Source of the DNA: Staphylococcus simulans
GTDB taxonomy: Bacteria > Bacillota > Bacilli > Staphylococcales > Staphylococcaceae
Length of the DNA: 64,000 bases
NCBI RefSeq assembly: GCF_002994445.1
Contig: NZ_MRZJ01000009.1
Location: 1 to 64,000 of the forward strand
Direction of reading: 5' to 3'
The translations under genes were made by a program, and so were the position numbers. The notes under the pieces are model-generated. The model worked only from the letters and a program-made list of their open reading frames with translations, was not told the DNA's origin and did no database searches. Below are positions 25,838 to 35,126 of this stretch, one piece after another. Numbering within the stretch: position 1 is the first letter of the stretch; the number at the start of each line of letters is the position of its first letter.

Positions 25838-27421
25838 TTATGAATAAATCAATACTTGTGTTACTAACATGGCACCACCGAATACCAGTACGAATACTAC
25901 AACTGGCCATACAAATCGGAACCAGTGAGAGTATTTCATATCGAGCATTTGCAATGTAGCCATTACAAGTCCAGTTGGTGCTAAGAATAACATTGCATAT
26001 TGTCCGAATTGGTATGCAGTAACAATAACGAATCTTGGAATACCTACTGTGTCCGCTAGCGGCGCAAAGATAGGCATAGATAGTACTGCTAAACCAGAAG
26101 ATGACGGTACGATAAATCCTAAGAAGAAGAAGATTATTAATAATATAATGATAAAGATCGGACCGCTCACATGAGATACGATATCAGAAGAGAATTTCAA
26201 GATAGTATCTGAAATTAAACCTTCATTCATAACAAGGTTGATACCGCGGGCTAAACCGATGATTAATGATACACCTACTAAACTTGATGCACCATTGACA
26301 AAGGCATCGACGGTTCCTTTCTCTCCTAATCCATGTTTACCCATACCAGCAATGAACATGATGATGATTGTGACAGATAAGAACATTGCGGCCATAACAG
26401 GGAACCACCAACCTTGTGTCATAACGCCCCAAACCATTAATGGGAATGGGATAACGAACAAGATTAAAATGATTTTTTTACGCCATGTAAATTGATCTGC
26501 GTGTTCGTCTTTACCCATAACTGACCATTGTTCATTAAATTTATCTCGGTCTTCATATGAGTAAGATGCTTTTGGATCTTTCTTGATTTTTTGAGTATAC
26601 CAATATAAGTATCCGATAACGAATATTGCACCGACAATACAACCTGCTAAACGCCAATACAATCCTTCTGTAAATGTAGTACCTGCAGCGTTAGAGGCAA
26701 TTACTACAGAGAATGGGTTGATTGTTGAGAACGTAGTTCCGACGGAACTTGCCAAGAATATGGCACCCACACAGACGATAGAGTCATAACCCATGGCTAT
26801 GAAGATAGGCACCAGTATTGGATAGAAGGCGACGGCCTCTTCCTCGATACCACATAAGGTACCGCCTAGAACCATGAGGATAGATACCATAAATATGAGC
26901 ACAAACTCATGTCCTTTTGTTTTCTTCGTTAGGGCTAACAGTCCAGATTCGAATGAACCGCTTGCGCTAACGACCCCAATTAATCCACCAAGTACAAAGA
27001 TAAATACCATGATATCTACGGCTTCGATTGTACCGTGTACCATTGCATTTGTAATTTGTGCCGGTCCTGCTGGATTTTGTTCTAATCGTTCATAAGTATC
27101 AGGAATGGAAATCGGCTTGTTAATTGCGCCAGATTCAAACTGCTCGATATTGATTTTAACTCCGAGTTTATCCAATTGTTCTTGTGTACCAGGTACTTTC
27201 TTAATTTCTTTCTGAGGATTCTCGATTTTCAATTGATCAGAACCAGGCTCATAGGAAAGTTTAGAATAGGCACCGGCTGGAATCAGCCAAGTTGCGATGA
27301 CTGCTACTACTGTTAAAATGAATAAAATGGCAAAGGCGCCAGGCATTCGCAGTTTAAATTTCTTCTTTTTAGGTGGTTCAGTTGATTCTTTTGCAGCATT
27401 CATTTCATTTGCATGATCCAT
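25838..27421 (-). CDS. arcD: YfcC-family membrane antiporter, ArcD-like (arginine/ornithine or citrulline/ornithine)
   Basis: A polytopic transporter with about 12 membrane segments, from the YfcC/DcuC-like family that supplies ArcD function in several staphylococcal arc clusters. The cytoplasmic start is charged (ESTEPPKKKKFKLRMPGAFAIL), an extracytoplasmic loop follows the first segment, and characteristic GTLCGIEEEAVAFYPI and FIVPSSSGLAVLSMPIFAPLAD stretches appear later (given here in part). The start at ATG 27421 is supported by AAGGAGATGATTAGT; the longer frame to 27493 lacks an SD. It follows arcB-arcC but after a terminator and a 415-bp gap, so it probably has its own promoter. With no arcA beside it, the exchanged substrate is uncertain. 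Confidence 0.75.
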   Translation of the reverse strand: MDHANEMNAAKESTEPPKKKKFKLRMPGAFAILFILTVVAVIATWLIPAGAYSKLSYEPGSDQLKIENPQKEIKKVPGTQEQLDKLGVKINIEQFESGAINKPISIPDTYERLEQNPAGPAQITNAMVHGTIEAVDIMVFIFVLGGLIGVVSASGSFESGLLALTKKTKGHEFVLIFMVSILMVLGGTLCGIEEEAVAFYPILVPIFIAMGYDSIVCVGAIFLASSVGTTFSTINPFSVVIASNAAGTTFTEGLYWRLAGCIVGAIFVIGYLYWYTQKIKKDPKASYSYEDRDKFNEQWSVMGKDEHADQFTWRKKIILILFVIPFPLMVWGVMTQGWWFPVMAAMFLSVTIIIMFIAGMGKHGLGEKGTVDAFVNGASSLVGVSLIIGLARGINLVMNEGLISDTILKFSSDIVSHVSGPIFIIILLIIFFFLGFIVPSSSGLAVLSMPIFAPLADTVGIPRFVIVTAYQFGQYAMLFLAPTGLVMATLQMLDMKYSHWFRFVWPVVVFVLVFGGAMLVTQVLIYS

Positions 27422-27835
27422 ACTAATCATCTCCTTATAAGCAAAGGAGCGCAAAATGCAGCGAGTATATTTAAAGATAGAATAGAAAGACAAGATGCAT
27501 TTTTTGTCCCTTACTATTAATCGCTTTTCAAGCTGTGCTTAAAAGCAGTGTTAAATTTATATTCAAACGCTATTCAAGCAGGGATAGTGTGAGATGCAGT
27601 TATCATATTAACTGAGTGTAAGAATACTCTTTTTTAAAACGTAAAATTTTTTTGTCAGTGATGAGAACTGACAACCTAATACCTATTTGCGATAGAATAT
27701 GAATATAAATTATGTAATGAAAATTTATAAAAAAGCCTGAACAAGTTGTAACAAAAGTTGAATTGTTCAATCGTGTTCAGGCAATTTTTATAATCAATTT
27801 AATGTACTAATCACTTAGTTGTAAGTGAAAATGGT
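27422..27835. other. Intergenic region between arcC and the arcD-like gene
   Basis: It holds the arcC terminator (27735-27782) and otherwise no gene. The arcD promoter must lie here, but I saw no clear -35/-10 pair. Confidence 0.4.
27735..27782 (-). terminator. Terminator after arcC
   Basis: GCCTGAACA and TGTTCAGGC pair around a 30-nt loop; on the minus strand the stem is followed by TTTTTTATAAATTT. Confidence 0.7.
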
Positions 27836-28768
27836 CTACTTCTTGATCACTGTACCCACTTTGCCTTCTAATGCAGCATCTAGATTTTCTAGAGAAGTGA
27901 TGAGTACTTCGCCTTCTGGGTTCTTTTCAATAAATTGTAGAGAAGCTTCAACTTTAGGTAACATACTACCTTTTGCGAATTGACCTTCTTCAATATATTT
28001 TTCCATATCAGAAGTTGTGACTTCAGTTAATTTTTCTTCATTTTCTTTACCGAAGTTGATGAAGATATAATCTACTGCAGTTAAGATAATCAATTTATCA
28101 GATTTGATATGTGCTGCAAGAATAGCACTTGATTTGTCTTTATCGATAACTGCGTCTACACCTTGTAAATCACCGCGGTCGTTTTTAACAACTGGGATAC
28201 CGCCACCGCCGCCGGCGATAACAAGAGATCCGTTATTGATTAAGTCTTCGATACTTGGTAATTCCACAATTTCAATCGGTTGAGGTGATGGTACCACTCT
28301 GCGGTAACCGCGACCTGAGTCTTCTACGAATGTGTAATCACGTTCTTTAGAGATTGTATCTGCTAAATCTTTGTCGTAGAATTTACCGATTGGTTTTGTT
28401 GGGTTCTCGAAAGCTGGGTCTTCTTTAGATACAACTGTTTGTGTGACTAAAGTCACAACAGGTTTTTTGATATCTAAATTGTGTAGTTCGTTTTGTAAAC
28501 TTTGTTGTAGTTGATAACCAATGTAAGCTTGACTCATTGCGCCGCATTCTGGGAATGGGAAAGCTGGACCTTGATCATGTTCTGCCGCAAAGTTTAATCC
28601 TAGGTTGATACTGCCGACTTGCGGTCCGTTGCCGTGACTGATGACTACTTCGTGCCCTTTTTGAATCAATGCGACAAGTGATTTTGATGTGTTTTTCACT
28701 AGTTCTAATTGTTCTTGTGGGGAATTGCCTAAGGCATTTCCGCCTAATGCTACTACGATTTTAGCCAT
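27836..28768 (-). CDS. arcC: Carbamate kinase
   Basis: Makes ATP from carbamoyl phosphate and ADP, the energy-yielding last step of the arginine deiminase pathway. Its 310 residues and motifs ([11 protein letters not shown] at the N-terminus, [11 protein letters not shown] near 45, [13 protein letters not shown] near 180, [13 protein letters not shown] near 208) are those of the family. It lies 15 bp downstream of arcB and shares its transcript. Confidence 0.93.
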   Translation of the reverse strand: MAKIVVALGGNALGNSPQEQLELVKNTSKSLVALIQKGHEVVISHGNGPQVGSINLGLNFAAEHDQGPAFPFPECGAMSQAYIGYQLQQSLQNELHNLDIKKPVVTLVTQTVVSKEDPAFENPTKPIGKFYDKDLADTISKERDYTFVEDSGRGYRRVVPSPQPIEIVELPSIEDLINNGSLVIAGGGGGIPVVKNDRGDLQGVDAVIDKDKSSAILAAHIKSDKLIILTAVDYIFINFGKENEEKLTEVTTSDMEKYIEEGQFAKGSMLPKVEASLQFIEKNPEGEVLITSLENLDAALEGKVGTVIKK

Positions 28769-28782
28769 GCTTTATGTCCTCC

Positions 28783-29787
28783 TTATCCAATATCTCCTAG
28801 AGTTGCTACCATTACAGCTTTGATAGTGTGCATACGGTTTTCAGCTTCTTGGAATACTACTGAGTGTTTGCCTTCGAAGACTTCATCAGTTACTTCCATT
28901 TCTTTTAAGCCGAATTTTTCGTAGATTTCTTTACCGACTTTAGTGTCAGTGTTGTGGAATGATGGTAAGCAGTGTTCAAAGATAACATGCGGGTTGCCAG
29001 TTTTTTCAATCATTGCTTGGTCCACTTGGTAAGGTTTTAATAATTTAATACGTTCTTCCCAAACTTCATCAGGTTCACCCATAGATACCCAAACGTCTGT
29101 GTAAAGAACGTCTGATCCTTTAACACCTTCGTCAACGTTGTCAGTTACTAAGATTTCGCCGCCGTTTTCTTTAGCGATATCTTTACAACGGTTTAATAAT
29201 TCATCAGTTGGGTTTAATTCTTTTGGACAAACTAAGTTGAATTTCATACCCATGATCGCTGCACCTTGCATTAATGCGTTCGCAACGTTGTTGCGTCCGT
29301 CACCAACGTAAGTGAAGTTGATTTCATGGTAAGGTTTTTTCAATACTTCTTTAGCTGTTAAGAAGTCAGCTAATACTTGAGTAGGGTGATCTTCATCAGT
29401 AAGACCGTTCCATACTGGAACACCTGATTCTTTTGCAAGTACTTCAACAGTACGTTGAGAGAATCCGCGGTATTCGATGCCGTCATACATGCCGCCTAAA
29501 ACGCGTGCAGTATCTGCTGCTGTTTCTTTTTTGCCCATTTGAGAACCAGTTGGTCCTAAGTAAGTAGTACTTGCACCTTGGTCTGCTGCTGCAACTTCAA
29601 ATGCGCAACGAGTACGAGTTGAGTCTTTTTCAAAAATTAATGCAATATTTTTTCCTTTAAGCGTTTGCTGTTCGATTCCAGCGTATTTAGCTCGTTTTAA
29701 ATCTTCGGATAAGTTCAATAGGAACTCCATCTCTCTGTTTGAAAAATCTAATAATGTTAGGAAATGTCTGTTTCTTAAGTTTTGCAT
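28783..29787 (-). CDS. arcB: Ornithine carbamoyltransferase, catabolic
   Basis: Interconverts citrulline plus phosphate with ornithine plus carbamoyl phosphate. The carbamoyl-phosphate motif [11 protein letters not shown] (about residue 55) and the ornithine-side HCLPSFH (about 270) are intact; length 334 aa is usual. Co-transcription with arcC and cre/CRP-type sites at its promoter point to the catabolic direction. No arginine deiminase gene lies upstream, so within this window the unit would degrade citrulline rather than arginine; arcA could be elsewhere in the genome. Confidence 0.92.
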   Translation of the reverse strand: MQNLRNRHFLTLLDFSNREMEFLLNLSEDLKRAKYAGIEQQTLKGKNIALIFEKDSTRTRCAFEVAAADQGASTTYLGPTGSQMGKKETAADTARVLGGMYDGIEYRGFSQRTVEVLAKESGVPVWNGLTDEDHPTQVLADFLTAKEVLKKPYHEINFTYVGDGRNNVANALMQGAAIMGMKFNLVCPKELNPTDELLNRCKDIAKENGGEILVTDNVDEGVKGSDVLYTDVWVSMGEPDEVWEERIKLLKPYQVDQAMIEKTGNPHVIFEHCLPSFHNTDTKVGKEIYEKFGLKEMEVTDEVFEGKHSVVFQEAENRMHTIKAVMVATLGDIG

Positions 29788-29805
29788 TCTAATACAACTC
29801 CTCTA

Positions 29806-29854
29806 TGTGATTGATTTCACATTAATTGTAAACGCTTTCCATTGGTTTCGTCAA
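29806..29854 (-). promoter_or_regulatory. arcB promoter with overlapping cre and CRP/ArcR-type site
   Basis: Minus-strand TTGACG (29854-29849) and TACAAT (29830-29825) are 18 bp apart. A cre-like element, TTGTAAACGCTTTCC (29826-29840), covers the -10 and spacer. A perfect CRP/FNR-type palindrome, TGTGATTGATTTCACA (29806-29821), spans the predicted start. The cre fits CcpA repression. The palindrome matches sites bound by ArcR-type regulators of arc operons, but here it lies on the transcription start rather than upstream. Confidence 0.65.
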
Positions 29855-30261
29855 TGCAATGTTGCACAATTATTATAAATTTATCGTTAAATTTGTCAGA
29901 GAAGTTACCGTTATGCATTAGATAACTTCAAACGTGCATTTGTCGCAAATGCAAAAAGGAAATTATTCATTAAATTGTATGAATAAATATCCCACTTTTA
30001 TATGTATTTCCTAATAGAAAGGTCTTAATCCTAATTTCTACGAAAATTACAAATTTACACAGTCATATTCACACAAATCTTGCATGATACATGGGTTATA
30101 GCATTTAAATCATGTTAAATTAATTATTTCTTAACAAAAACTCAAAAATAGATTGCTTTGTGTTAAAAGTATTATAAAATGTTGTTATACAGATAATTTG
30201 ATGTCGAATACATTAGCTATCTAAGGATTTTTACAACTAAATACAGAGCGGAGAGAGACAG
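29855..30261. other. Divergent intergenic region between arcB and the DUF4352 lipoprotein gene
   Basis: AT-rich, no gene seen. Beyond the arcB control elements it must carry the lipoprotein promoter, probably within the last 100 bp, but no clear pair was recognised. A GCGGAGAGAGACAG SD precedes the lipoprotein ATG. Confidence 0.4.
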
Positions 30262-31296
30262 ATGAAGAGACTTTGGTTTTTAATGGTAAGTGTATTATTT
30301 TTATTAGCAGCCTGCAGCGGCGCAAAGTCTGAAGAAAAGACTGAAACAACAGAAAGCAGAGGAAAGGCAACAGAACAAATGAAAACTTTCCGAGTGGGGC
30401 AAATCGTAGACGCCGACGGTGTCGATGTACGTGTCGTTAAAGCAGAGTACATCAATGATTATGATGAATACAGTGCACCTGAAAACGGAAAAGCATTAAA
30501 AGTAACTTTGAAATTTAAAAATAACAACAGCGATCAAGTACTTGTAGATTCAAGCGCATTTACAATGAACGTCAGAGGAGAAACTTATCCTGATTGGTAT
30601 GGCGGCGACGGTACAGACGGTATGTTCTCACATCAATTAAATCAAGGTAAAACAGCTACAGGTACATTAGTATTTGATGTGCCGGACGCAAAAGTCTATA
30701 CCTTAGAGATGGATACGTACTTCAAAGACAGCAATGTAAAAGCAAAATGGAATTTGCATCAAGCACTTATCAGAGAAGGCAAATCACATGACAGTGAGAC
30801 AGAAGAAGCATCAGAAGAAAAATCTTCTAAAACAAAAGATGATTCTGAAGATTATCCTTATACAGCAGAAGAATACAATGCATTAGTAGATGAGTATAAT
30901 GCACTGACAGATGGAGAAAAAATGAATCATGTGACACGTGGGGTAACCAATAAAGAATACAATGATTTAGCAGCACGTGTTGAGAAACTCTATGAAGCAT
31001 TAGGTGAAGAGTGGGAAAAAGAATACCAAAAGCAATTGGATCGCGAAGAAGCTGAATGGCAAAAAGAACAAGACCGTCTCGATAAGGAATTCGATGCGGA
31101 AATGAAACGCCAAGATGAGGCTTATCAACGTGAAGAAGCTGCACGTCAAAAACAAGAAGAAGCCGATCAACGTGCTTATGAAGCTGAAATGAAACGTCAA
31201 GATGAACAAGCCGCAAGAGAAGAAGAAGCAATGAGAAGACAAGAAGCTGAACTTCAAAAACAAGAAGAAGCAGAAGCTGAGTCAGAAGAATATTAG
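30262..31296 (+). CDS. DUF4352-domain lipoprotein with long charged coiled-coil tail, 344 aa
   Basis: A lipoprotein signal (LFLLAACSG, lipidated Cys near residue 19) is followed by a Ser/Glu-rich linker, an immunoglobulin-like DUF4352 domain (about 45-165, with LKVTLKFKNNNSDQVLVD) and a Ser/Lys/Glu linker. The C-terminal 110 residues are almost entirely Glu, Gln, Arg, Lys and Ala in repeating EAEMKRQDEQAAREE-like units, predicted as one long coiled coil. It should be anchored outside the membrane. Function is unknown; the tail could span or bind the wall. Confidence 0.75.
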   Translation: MKRLWFLMVSVLFLLAACSGAKSEEKTETTESRGKATEQMKTFRVGQIVDADGVDVRVVKAEYINDYDEYSAPENGKALKVTLKFKNNNSDQVLVDSSAFTMNVRGETYPDWYGGDGTDGMFSHQLNQGKTATGTLVFDVPDAKVYTLEMDTYFKDSNVKAKWNLHQALIREGKSHDSETEEASEEKSSKTKDDSEDYPYTAEEYNALVDEYNALTDGEKMNHVTRGVTNKEYNDLAARVEKLYEALGEEWEKEYQKQLDREEAEWQKEQDRLDKEFDAEMKRQDEAYQREEAARQKQEEADQRAYEAEMKRQDEQAAREEEAMRRQEAELQKQEEAEAESEEY

Positions 31297-31384
31297 GATT
31301 AAACTGTGGCTGCTTAATCACACATCACATAGAAAAGTGAAAATTTTAATATAGTCAAAAGTTTAAGGACTTGGACGGCACTTT

Positions 31385-31423
31385 GAATAGCAACTTGGAT
31401 TACTTGCTTTCAGGGTGCTATTC
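31385..31423 (+). terminator. Terminator after the DUF4352 lipoprotein gene
   Basis: GAATAGCA/TGCTATTC with a 23-nt loop followed by TTTTTTA. Confidence 0.7.
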
Positions 31424-31759
31424 TTTTTTATACTTTGAATCTCATGAAAACCGTGGGCTTTTTGTTTCTTGTTCTTTTAGAGAGATACCCATTCTTATAA
31501 AATAGAACATGTGTTCTGTATATATTTATCAATCCCAACAGTGTCATACATTTAAAATAACTTGAAAATAGCAAGGGTAAAATTACAAATTTTAATTTTC
31601 GGGAAAATATTGAGTAATTTCAAGTCTGAAAAGGTTGATATGACAGTGTTCTTTCTAAAATTGACAAAATTAAAAAAATTTTAGTGGGTCAAGACGCTTT
31701 GAAATTTGAAACAAATGTTCGTATAATTAATACATACTTACTAGTCACTCTTTTCAGCT

Positions 31760-31879
31760 ATGAAAGGAGGTGTTAGTATCATAGAAATAATCATTAAATT
31801 AAATTTAAATGAAGTTATTTCAATAATAGCAGCAGTTTCGCCAATGTTAGCAGAATGGCAAAAAAACAGAGCAGAATAG
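31760..31879 (+). CDS. Putative small hydrophobic peptide, up to 39 aa
   Basis: The only AUG (31760) lies before, not after, the strong SD (AAAGGAGGTG, 31763-31772). The codons at the expected distance are ATC (31778) and ATA (31781). The frame encodes a helix rich in Ile and Leu (IIEIIIKLNLNEVISIIAA) ending in a polar AEWQKNRAE. A weak promoter (TTTGAA, TATAAT) precedes it and a terminator follows at 31956. It may be a small amphipathic or toxin-like peptide using a non-AUG start, or a decayed gene. Confidence 0.35.
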   Translation: MKGGVSIIEIIIKLNLNEVISIIAAVSPMLAEWQKNRAE

Positions 31880-31955
31880 GCTGATAGTTGATACCTAATC
31901 TACTCTTTTCTTATGGTTTACAGATTTATTACTGCTGAAATATAACTAGTAAGTT

Positions 31956-31979
31956 AAGTCCACATTGCCGTGTGGACTT
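31956..31979 (+). terminator. Terminator after the small hydrophobic peptide ORF
   Basis: Perfect 9-bp arms AAGTCCACA/TGTGGACTT, 6-nt loop and a T tail. Confidence 0.75.
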
Positions 31980-32315
31980 TTTTGTATGAAAAACATGTTG
32001 CATTTGTGCAACATCTAAACTCATTGTAACTGATTTTGTATATATATTAAACAAAAATCAAGAAACGATGCAAGTTTAGATGCAAGTTTAATGGTTCTAT
32101 TGTTATAGCCCTATTGATAAATTCAATTTTTTGAATTACTTTAAACATGCTGATTTTTGCTTTTTAGAGTGTTGAACAAGATAATGAAAATCATTTGGAG
32201 ATTGCCTGTTTACTCTTTGTATTCTTGCTTCAATAATCTTTTGAGATAATTAGCATTTATGAAGATCTCAGGGTTTGCTATACTAATCTAACTAAGACTA
32301 GAAAGAAGGTAGCTT

Positions 32316-33242
32316 ATGCTGTTTTTATTCTTATTAGGTTTGGCAGCTGGTATGGTTGTACCGGTTCAAACATCTATTAATACAAAGCTGATACGATTTA
32401 CACATTCGTCCTTTTATTCATCAGCGATTTCATTTTCAGTAGGGGCTATTTTCTTACTGTTGGTTAATTTAATAGTGACACCGAGTCACTTTACGCCGAG
32501 CTTTTTTGCCAATCAATCTTTGAATTACACATGGTTTGTAGGCGGATTGTTAGGTGTTATATTTTTAACAGGTAATTTATTGTTATTTCCGCGTTTAGGT
32601 GCATCGTTGACAGTGATTATTACCATTGCCGGTCAAATTATTATGGGGGGTGTTATAGATACTTTCGGGTGGTTTAATGCGGATGTTCAGCCATTTACAT
32701 TTTTAAAATTCGTCGGTGTCTTACTGTTATTTATCGGCATTATTGTGATGAATTATGTGCGTAATAAACAAAAAGCTGAGACATCAGCAATGGTATTGCC
32801 GTGGCTGGTTATCGGCTTTATGTTCGGATTTGCGCCTCCGATTCAAACAGCGATTAATAGTCAGTTAGGTCAGCAAGTAAATAGTTCACTGTTTGCTTCG
32901 CTTATCTCATTTTGTATTGGTGCGATTGCACTGATAATCATTACAGCGATAGTGAATCGTTCATTTAAACTTTCAAAATTCGAACCGAATATCGGTAAAA
33001 TCAAGCCGATTTATTTTATCGGCGGTATATTAGGTGTGGTATTTGTTACAGCTAATATTATTTTAATGCCGCATCTTGGCGCAGCACTGACAACGATTGT
33101 CGGAATGCTTGGTCAAATGTTAATGGGTGTGATTATTGACCACTTCGGTATATTAGGTGCTAAACAAAATAGAATCAATGCTCGTAAAATTACAGGCATT
33201 ATTTGTATTTTTATCGGTATCATTTTACTGCGTTTCTTTTAA
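32316..33242 (+). CDS. DMT-superfamily transporter, DUF606/YdcZ-like, two fused halves
   Basis: A ten-segment membrane protein made of two similar halves. Each begins with a PxQTxIN motif (VVPVQTSINTKL near residue 15; APPIQTAINSQL near 175) and contains a GGxLGVxFxxxN motif (GGLLGVIFLTGN; GGILGVVFVTAN). Many DUF606 proteins are single halves of about 150 residues, so this is the fused form. The substrate is unknown. A monocistronic gene with SD AGAAGG, ending before a strong bidirectional terminator. Confidence 0.82.
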   Translation: MLFLFLLGLAAGMVVPVQTSINTKLIRFTHSSFYSSAISFSVGAIFLLLVNLIVTPSHFTPSFFANQSLNYTWFVGGLLGVIFLTGNLLLFPRLGASLTVIITIAGQIIMGGVIDTFGWFNADVQPFTFLKFVGVLLLFIGIIVMNYVRNKQKAETSAMVLPWLVIGFMFGFAPPIQTAINSQLGQQVNSSLFASLISFCIGAIALIIITAIVNRSFKLSKFEPNIGKIKPIYFIGGILGVVFVTANIILMPHLGAALTTIVGMLGQMLMGVIIDHFGILGAKQNRINARKITGIICIFIGIILLRFF

Positions 33243-33269
33243 GACAGTTGAATACTTAGACATAAATAT

Positions 33270-33298
33270 AGCCCGAGAAATAACGACTTCCCGGGCTT
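33270..33298. terminator. Bidirectional terminator between the DMT gene and yidC
   Basis: AGCCCGAGAA pairs with TTCCCGGGCT (one A-C mismatch); the two genes converge here. Confidence 0.7.
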
Positions 33299-33307
33299 AA
33301 GTATTGC

Positions 33308-34171
33308 TTATTTTTTCTTTTTCTTCTTAGCAACGACTTTTGTATTTTTAGGCTTTTTATCTTTGCCCTCTTTTTTAGCTTGTTCGCGTTTAATACGTGC
33401 CACTTCTTCATCTGCGACTTTACTATAATGTCTATTCGCAAAGAACATTTGAATAATCATAAAGATGGCACTGACTGACCAATATAGGCCAAGTGCTGAT
33501 GCTGATGTTAGTGAGATGTATACGATGAAGATAGGTGAAATGATCATCATCATATAACCCATTTGGCGTTGTTCTTTCGGCATATTTTCTAAACTTACTA
33601 GTGATTGCAAGAAGTAAAGTACACCGGCAATAATCGTAATCCAAATATCTGGTTCAGTCAGTTTGAACCATAAGAAGTTCGGATGATCTAAAATGCCGCC
33701 TTGAGATGGCCATTTTAATGCGACATATAAACCGAATAGTACAGGCATTTGAATTAAGATTGGAAGACAGCCTAACATGTTTTTCATCGGATTGATGTCA
33801 TATTTTTTATAGACTTTCATCATTTCTTGCTGTGCTTCCATTTTTTCTTCTTGTGTACGCGCACGTTTAACTTTTTCTTGTGCTTCTTTCATATCTGGTT
33901 TTGCAAATTCCATCACTTTACGCATGATTTGACCGTTCTTAGTTTGGCTTAACATAAACGGAAGCATTACCAAACGAATCACTAAGACAATGACAATAAT
34001 TGCAAGTCCATAGTTGTTGTTAAGGTTATGGCCTAACCAATGCAGCAATTGATCCATTGGTTTTGCGAACGTGTTAAAGAAGAAGCCGTCACGGTTGGAA
34101 CTCTTCGAATAATCACAACCCGCAAGCAGTACCGTCGTGAGTGCAAGCAACAGTATGTATTTGATTTTCAT
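33308..34171 (-). CDS. yidC: Membrane protein insertase YidC (Oxa1 family)
   Basis: Inserts and folds membrane proteins, alone or with Sec. The N-terminus is a lipoprotein signal (LLAGCDYS, Cys near residue 19), usual for Gram-positive YidC. Five membrane segments follow the family order, with the conserved arginine-bearing hydrophilic groove ([20 protein letters not shown] near residue 65), then [21 protein letters not shown]. The C-terminal tail is Lys-rich. At 287 residues it fits the family. Staphylococci usually have one YidC; whether this is the only copy cannot be told here. Confidence 0.9.
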   Translation of the reverse strand: MKIKYILLLALTTVLLAGCDYSKSSNRDGFFFNTFAKPMDQLLHWLGHNLNNNYGLAIIVIVLVIRLVMLPFMLSQTKNGQIMRKVMEFAKPDMKEAQEKVKRARTQEEKMEAQQEMMKVYKKYDINPMKNMLGCLPILIQMPVLFGLYVALKWPSQGGILDHPNFLWFKLTEPDIWITIIAGVLYFLQSLVSLENMPKEQRQMGYMMMIISPIFIVYISLTSASALGLYWSVSAIFMIIQMFFANRHYSKVADEEVARIKREQAKKEGKDKKPKNTKVVAKKKKKK

Positions 34172-34239
34172 ATTTCTCTGCCTTTCTCTCTTTTATTGAA
34201 AAATAATCAGGACTTATTCCTTAGAATCTCATTGAAAAA

Positions 34240-34260
34240 GCAACCTCGCTTTAAGGTTGC
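34240..34260 (-). terminator. Terminator of the 196-aa membrane protein gene
   Basis: GCAACCT/AGGTTGC with a 7-nt loop; on the minus strand it is followed by TTTTTC. Confidence 0.65.
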
Positions 34261-34348
34261 ATCTCGCATTTTCACTATATCATGTACACTTACAAGTAAT
34301 AATCCTAACATAGAAAGTGATGCGATTAAAGAGAAGAAAGACGGCAGT

Positions 34349-34939
34349 TTATTGCTTGCTGGCTTTCGCTTGTTTTTCACTTTTTTCTTTTTCAGCTTCA
34401 GCGACTGTGGCACTCCAAATAATAAGATTTCCAATAAGTGTTAAGACAAAAGCACCGATGATTAAAGGCATATTAAATGGAATATGCAGCGGCATAATTA
34501 TCAACAATAAGTAGTAAATCAATCCTCCGATAATGACTTGCCCAAGCAAATTAAAGATACGGCCAAGCATAGTAGGTGCGTACATAATCATGATTGATGG
34601 AATGTTGAAAACACTGTAAACCGCATAACAAATCAATGTCATTTCGCCTATTGCCAGGGTAGAAGTGTCAATAATTTTTAAAAATGGAATAACGGTAAGC
34701 ATATGTATAAACGCAATAAAAAAGTAAATGAATGCTAATGTTTCTATTGTCGATTCTATGAGATTTTTCAATAGGTTAGTAATCGGGTTTAAATCAGTTG
34801 AACGATTCATTTCATAGATATAATCAATTGAAAAATTGAGCAGAAATGATATAACGAGAATGATGATAAAAGCAGCCGGTACTTGTCCGGTGAATAATTG
34901 ACCTAGAAATTGGATGCCTGTTTGCCATGCCTCATTCAT
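34349..34939 (-). CDS. Hypothetical polytopic membrane protein, 196 aa
   Basis: About five to six hydrophobic segments with a charged, Lys/Glu-rich C-terminus (EAEKEKSEKQAKASKQ). No family is recognised. The start at 34939 (MNEAWQTG) follows AGGAGGTC with good spacing; the longer frame to 34978 lacks support. It is a single gene ending before its own terminator, upstream of yidC on the same strand. Confidence 0.65.
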   Translation of the reverse strand: MNEAWQTGIQFLGQLFTGQVPAAFIIILVISFLLNFSIDYIYEMNRSTDLNPITNLLKNLIESTIETLAFIYFFIAFIHMLTVIPFLKIIDTSTLAIGEMTLICYAVYSVFNIPSIMIMYAPTMLGRIFNLLGQVIIGGLIYYLLLIIMPLHIPFNMPLIIGAFVLTLIGNLIIWSATVAEAEKEKSEKQAKASKQ

Positions 34940-35126
34940 CTTAATATGACCTCCTGTTTCTTTGTATGTTATCAGCATATATGTAAGTTTAAACCTAAAT
35001 CAATTGTTATTTTATTCAGTTTATCTATATAGGTATTAATCAGTTGTTTGAAAATTTATAAGAAGTTAAATCTAGACAAGTCAAAGCTTTATATTTTAAA
35101 GGTACATTGAAATTGGAGGTGGAGTT

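Larger units (their letters stand above)
31297..32315. other. 1.0-kb intergenic region
   Basis: Contents seen: a terminator (31385-31423), a short ORF with an odd start (31760-31879), a second terminator (31956-31979), an 8-bp hairpin ATGTTGCA/TGCAACAT (31995-32014) and a 12-bp tandem duplication GATGCAAGTTTA (32067-32078, 32079-32090). The layout of short ORF, terminator and nearby direct repeats is reminiscent of type I toxin-antitoxin loci, but no antisense RNA could be identified. Confidence 0.4.
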
